A DNA stretch of 64,000 bases from Cornus controversa (Eukaryota; Streptophyta; Magnoliopsida; Cornales; Cornaceae). Under the pieces are notes generated by a model, which was not told the origin of the DNA, did not search any database, and saw only the letters and a program-made list of their open reading frames with translations. Made by a program: the position numbers and the translations under genes. Where the stretch lies: NCBI GenBank assembly GCA_026545225.1, contig CM048846.1, forward strand, positions 51,514,270 through 51,578,269, written 5' to 3'. Positions within the stretch are counted from its first letter, which is position 1. Each line of letters begins with the position of its first letter. Positions 61,113 to 64,000 of the stretch are shown here, in pieces.

Positions 61113-62815
61113 CATGGAATTACGTGTCAGATCGATCGATGTAAAAATGCATGATTAGCTCGCTATTGTGGAGCTTGGCATATTATAGGATATAGATGGA
61201 ATAGGCTTTAGTTTTAGAGGAAATGGCCTATGAATTACTACGAGACTATATTCGGGTGCATGGAAATAAATATAGAATTGAAATTGGTGAAATTTCAATT
61301 TTAAGACTCCAATTTCATGTAATCGAAACAAAACATTAACATTTTGAAGTATAACTAGAATATTAATGTAAAAAGAGAGTCCACTCTTTAATTTTGGACT
61401 TGAGTTTTAACCAGATAAGTAGCAGTGTTAGAATGATAAAAATCATCATAAAAAGGTCGATTACTAACAAGTCAAGCACGCGTTGCTTGGAATATTGTGT
61501 TGTATTAGAGAAGTTGTGGGGCACCTGTGTGGGCCGTCCTCTTCCATTGTCTTTTCGATGTGGAAAAAAAGCACTTCTCTTCTATTGAATTATATAGACT
61601 TCTGTGACATCTTTTTTAATGACTCCACATATATTCTACTCCTCGACCAATTTTCTCTCGTATGCGTTTGGGTTCACTGCAATTCAATGGAAATTGCAAA
61701 ATTAACTGTCAACATTAAATTGAGGGCTCAACACCGTCAAATCAAGGATGCAACAATAATGTAAAGCTGTTCTATCTTTGACTTAATTATATTATAATAT
61801 TGCATCTATATGTAATATGTTTTACTAGTGTTGCGTGGTTATTTACATCTTTATTATTAAAGTATTGTGTTTGCAATGTAGTGTGTTGTATTCTTGATTT
61901 AAATTGCTATGAATAATTCAGTGCACGAAAGAGAATTTTGATTATTACTCTATTAGTGCATAAATTTGTAATAATCAAGCGTCTTAAATGTGCAACATTT
62001 ATTTAATTTTGATGAGATGATCAAAATCTTTGCATATAGTTAGAAATAGAACTTAAAAGAATATTATAGATTAGCAATTTAACGCGAGACACAGGATGGA
62101 TGCACTTTGTACAATAATGTTAGAATGGAAAAACCAAACATAAATCAGTGCCTAATGAATTCCATTACGGAGATGAGATAAAATGTACAGGAAAGCCAAT
62201 TTTAGTTTGACAGTTTCGACCAAATGTTCTTCTAATAACTGTGATTGGTAAGTATCGTCCCTTCATTATTAAAACCAAATGTAATACTAATAGTAATATA
62301 TTAATTAATTTTTACCATTTTCAGATATATACTTTTGAGTTTATTCATGGGAAGTCATAAATGCACTACACTATCCTATAAATACAATATAGTTTAGATG
62401 TGAAATGACATTATTGTCCTTGATTTAATTCATAAGAATCAAATATAAGGGCCGTTTACCTCATTTAGTTTTTTTTTATTATAAAGAGTGCTTTTATTAT
62501 TTTTTTCCACTATTTATTTATTATTTCTTCCGGATTAGTATGTTTAAGATTATAAATGTTGGGGGCTTATAAATGTACTACTACACATTATGATGCACTT
62601 AAAACATACTACTGGTTTATATAATCGTAAACCACCTTGATAGCTAGGTAGCAGGAACTATCATAGGATCCAGGATCCGAAACTTAAGTCTCACTAGAAG
62701 ATCTTAAACCGCTTAAAGTGAAGTCTTCTCGCCCAAACAGACACAGAGAAAATAATTAAGTTGGCCAAGGTCTTCACAATTATATGGTCGGAGAAAGAGA
62801 CTTCTATCAGCATTT
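61113..62815. other. Spacer between RLP copies 2 and 3
   Basis: It holds another copy of the RLP-upstream module (61424-62140), with a fragment LDLSFNQISSS at about 61394-61425 that may be a displaced LRR remnant. Otherwise it is AT-rich DNA without a gene. Confidence 0.5.
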
Positions 62816-62909
62816 CCAACAACTACATTATTTGTCTATATAATCTTAAACCACGTTTATAAGAAATAGGACTAAAAAACTTGGCTCATAGAAAATATTG
62901 TTTACGAAG

Positions 62910-63532
62910 ATGGATAGTTTGTGGTGGTGTGTTGGGTTGATTTGGATTACACTTCACATTCATGTTAATGGATGCTTGGATGGCTCTCTTGCAAATCAAA
63001 GCTTCCATCAACTATCCAAATGGAACTTCTTTGCCATATTGGGACGATTCACACGATAAAGGGAGCAATTAATGTGATTGGAAAGAGGTTCAGTGCAAGA
63101 ACGGAAAAGTAATCCAATTTCTACTCAATGACACAAGAAATTATGAGTTAGAATATTGGTATATGAATTCTTCACTGTTTCTTTCCTTTAGAGAGCTCAG
63201 ATATCTAGACTTGAGTTATTTGGGACTAGCCGGATGGATAGACCATGAAGAAGGTTAATTAAGTTTACAAGCTATCAAGTTGTCCCTTTTTTTTTTTTTA
63301 CCCATTTTTTTTAATTATTTTTGGAATTTCTCTAGTTGTGAGCATGATGACTTTGAAATTTCAATATAATTTGCAGGTTTTGAAAGATTATCCAAGTCAG
63401 GAAAGCTAGAGGTGCTTATATTGGATGGAAATGCATTCAATAATAGCATCCTACCATCTCTTGGTGCACTTTCATCACTCAAGACTCTATCTCTAGCCGG
63501 TAACCAGTTGAACGGATCAATTGATACCCAAG
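62910..63532 (+). pseudogene. RLP 5' exons, copy 3 (pseudogene)
   Basis: Nearly the same sequence as copy 2, 2983 bp downstream (exons at about 62910-63253 and 63377-63532). Exon 1 has a short deletion right after VNGCL that shifts the frame, so the first frame ends after about 49 codons. The SNCCDW position reads TAA. Exon 2 (LEVLILDGNAFNN, LSLAGNQLNGSI) is still open. The window ends before exon 3. Confidence 0.85.
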
Positions 63533-64000
63533 GTAATTAATTCAAGAATGAAATACCTTTACCAGGTTGAAAAAAGAAGCATATATATGTTGTTGACGTC
63601 TCAACATGCCTAACTTAATACTATATATCATTCTTCATACATACTTTATAAATTTAGAGGAAAGCTATATGTTATTTAACTGCAATTTTATTTCAGCAAA
63701 AAAATACAAATATATTAGTCCCGAGCTTGCTTATTATAGGATATAGACTAGACTTTAGTGTAAGAAAAAAATATGCAAAAATTGCCTTTAAATTACTATG
63801 AATAGTTTGAAGTGTATCTTAAATATTGATGCAACCAGATAGTCTATTTTTTTTAAGATTGTTCTCGTTTGTACGGTGGTAATTTTTTGATAAAATACGG
63901 GATATGTCATGTATATTCTCATATGTTGGTGTTTTTCAAAATTGTAGTCAAATAAATAAATTAATTCTTATTCCTGGAAAAAAAATGTATATTCTCATAT

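Larger units (their letters stand above)
59828..64000 (+). repeat. 2983-bp tandem duplication carrying RLP copies 2 and 3
   Basis: Sequence from CTACATTATTTGTCTATATA at 59831 recurs at about 62822 and continues in register to the window edge, including the introns. The second unit is cut off by the window. Intron 2 differs by only a few bases between the units. Confidence 0.88.

Overview
This is nuclear DNA from a flowering plant, most likely a eudicot. The genes have many short exons with GT-AG introns, the intergenic DNA is AT-rich, and there are plant retrotransposon families, Au-like SINEs, a KDM3/JMJ25-type demethylase relic and a decayed cluster of receptor-like protein (RLP) genes. I cannot name the species. 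Gene density is low and most of the window is repeats. No bacterial-type operon or CRISPR array is present.

Left third (1-22.2 kb). The 3' end of a Tat-lineage LTR retrotransposon (1-1768) precedes a protein farnesyltransferase beta-subunit gene (FTB/ERA1) on the minus strand. Ten exons (735 nt, 245 codons, fully open) can be placed between 22166 and 3859. The zinc-binding C-terminal exons are not in the window. The introns are packed with transposons. Intron 9 holds a hAT-type MITE (8-bp target duplication) and a complete 10.26-kb Ty3 element with 3.45-kb LTRs (5-bp target duplication AAACA), inserted 16 bp from a 5' splice site. Intron 7 holds a 563-bp solo LTR (target duplication AATTA).

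Middle (22.2-46 kb). From left to right: FTB upstream DNA; a TRIM-like element next to an older relative of the 3.45-kb LTR (24.2-26.4 kb); a 54-bp SINE tail with an 18-bp target duplication; a duplicated pair of unidentified exon-like segments separated by a Ty1/copia LTR piece; a JMJ25-like pseudogene (32.2-36.6 kb) carrying a SINE; a 1.2-kb Mutator-like element with about 150-bp inverted ends and a perfect 9-bp target duplication; copia pol remains interrupted by a TRIM solo LTR; about 3.6 kb that reads like plant mitochondrial spacer DNA (possible NUMT); and another copia LTR.

Right third (46-64 kb). This is a decayed RLP neighbourhood. A 5.9-kb AT-rich tandem array (about 180-bp monomers in about 360-bp dimers, with one orientation switch near 49.5 kb) sits between two direct copies of a 1-2 kb flanking segment. 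Three partial RLP 5' ends follow at 57.9, 59.9 and 62.9 kb. The last two lie in a 2983-bp tandem duplication. A shared upstream module recurs at least six times. No complete RLP gene remains.

I found no clearly novel biological system. The most unusual structures are the transposon-filled FTB intron with a young element beside a splice donor, and the bidirectional satellite array inside the RLP cluster.
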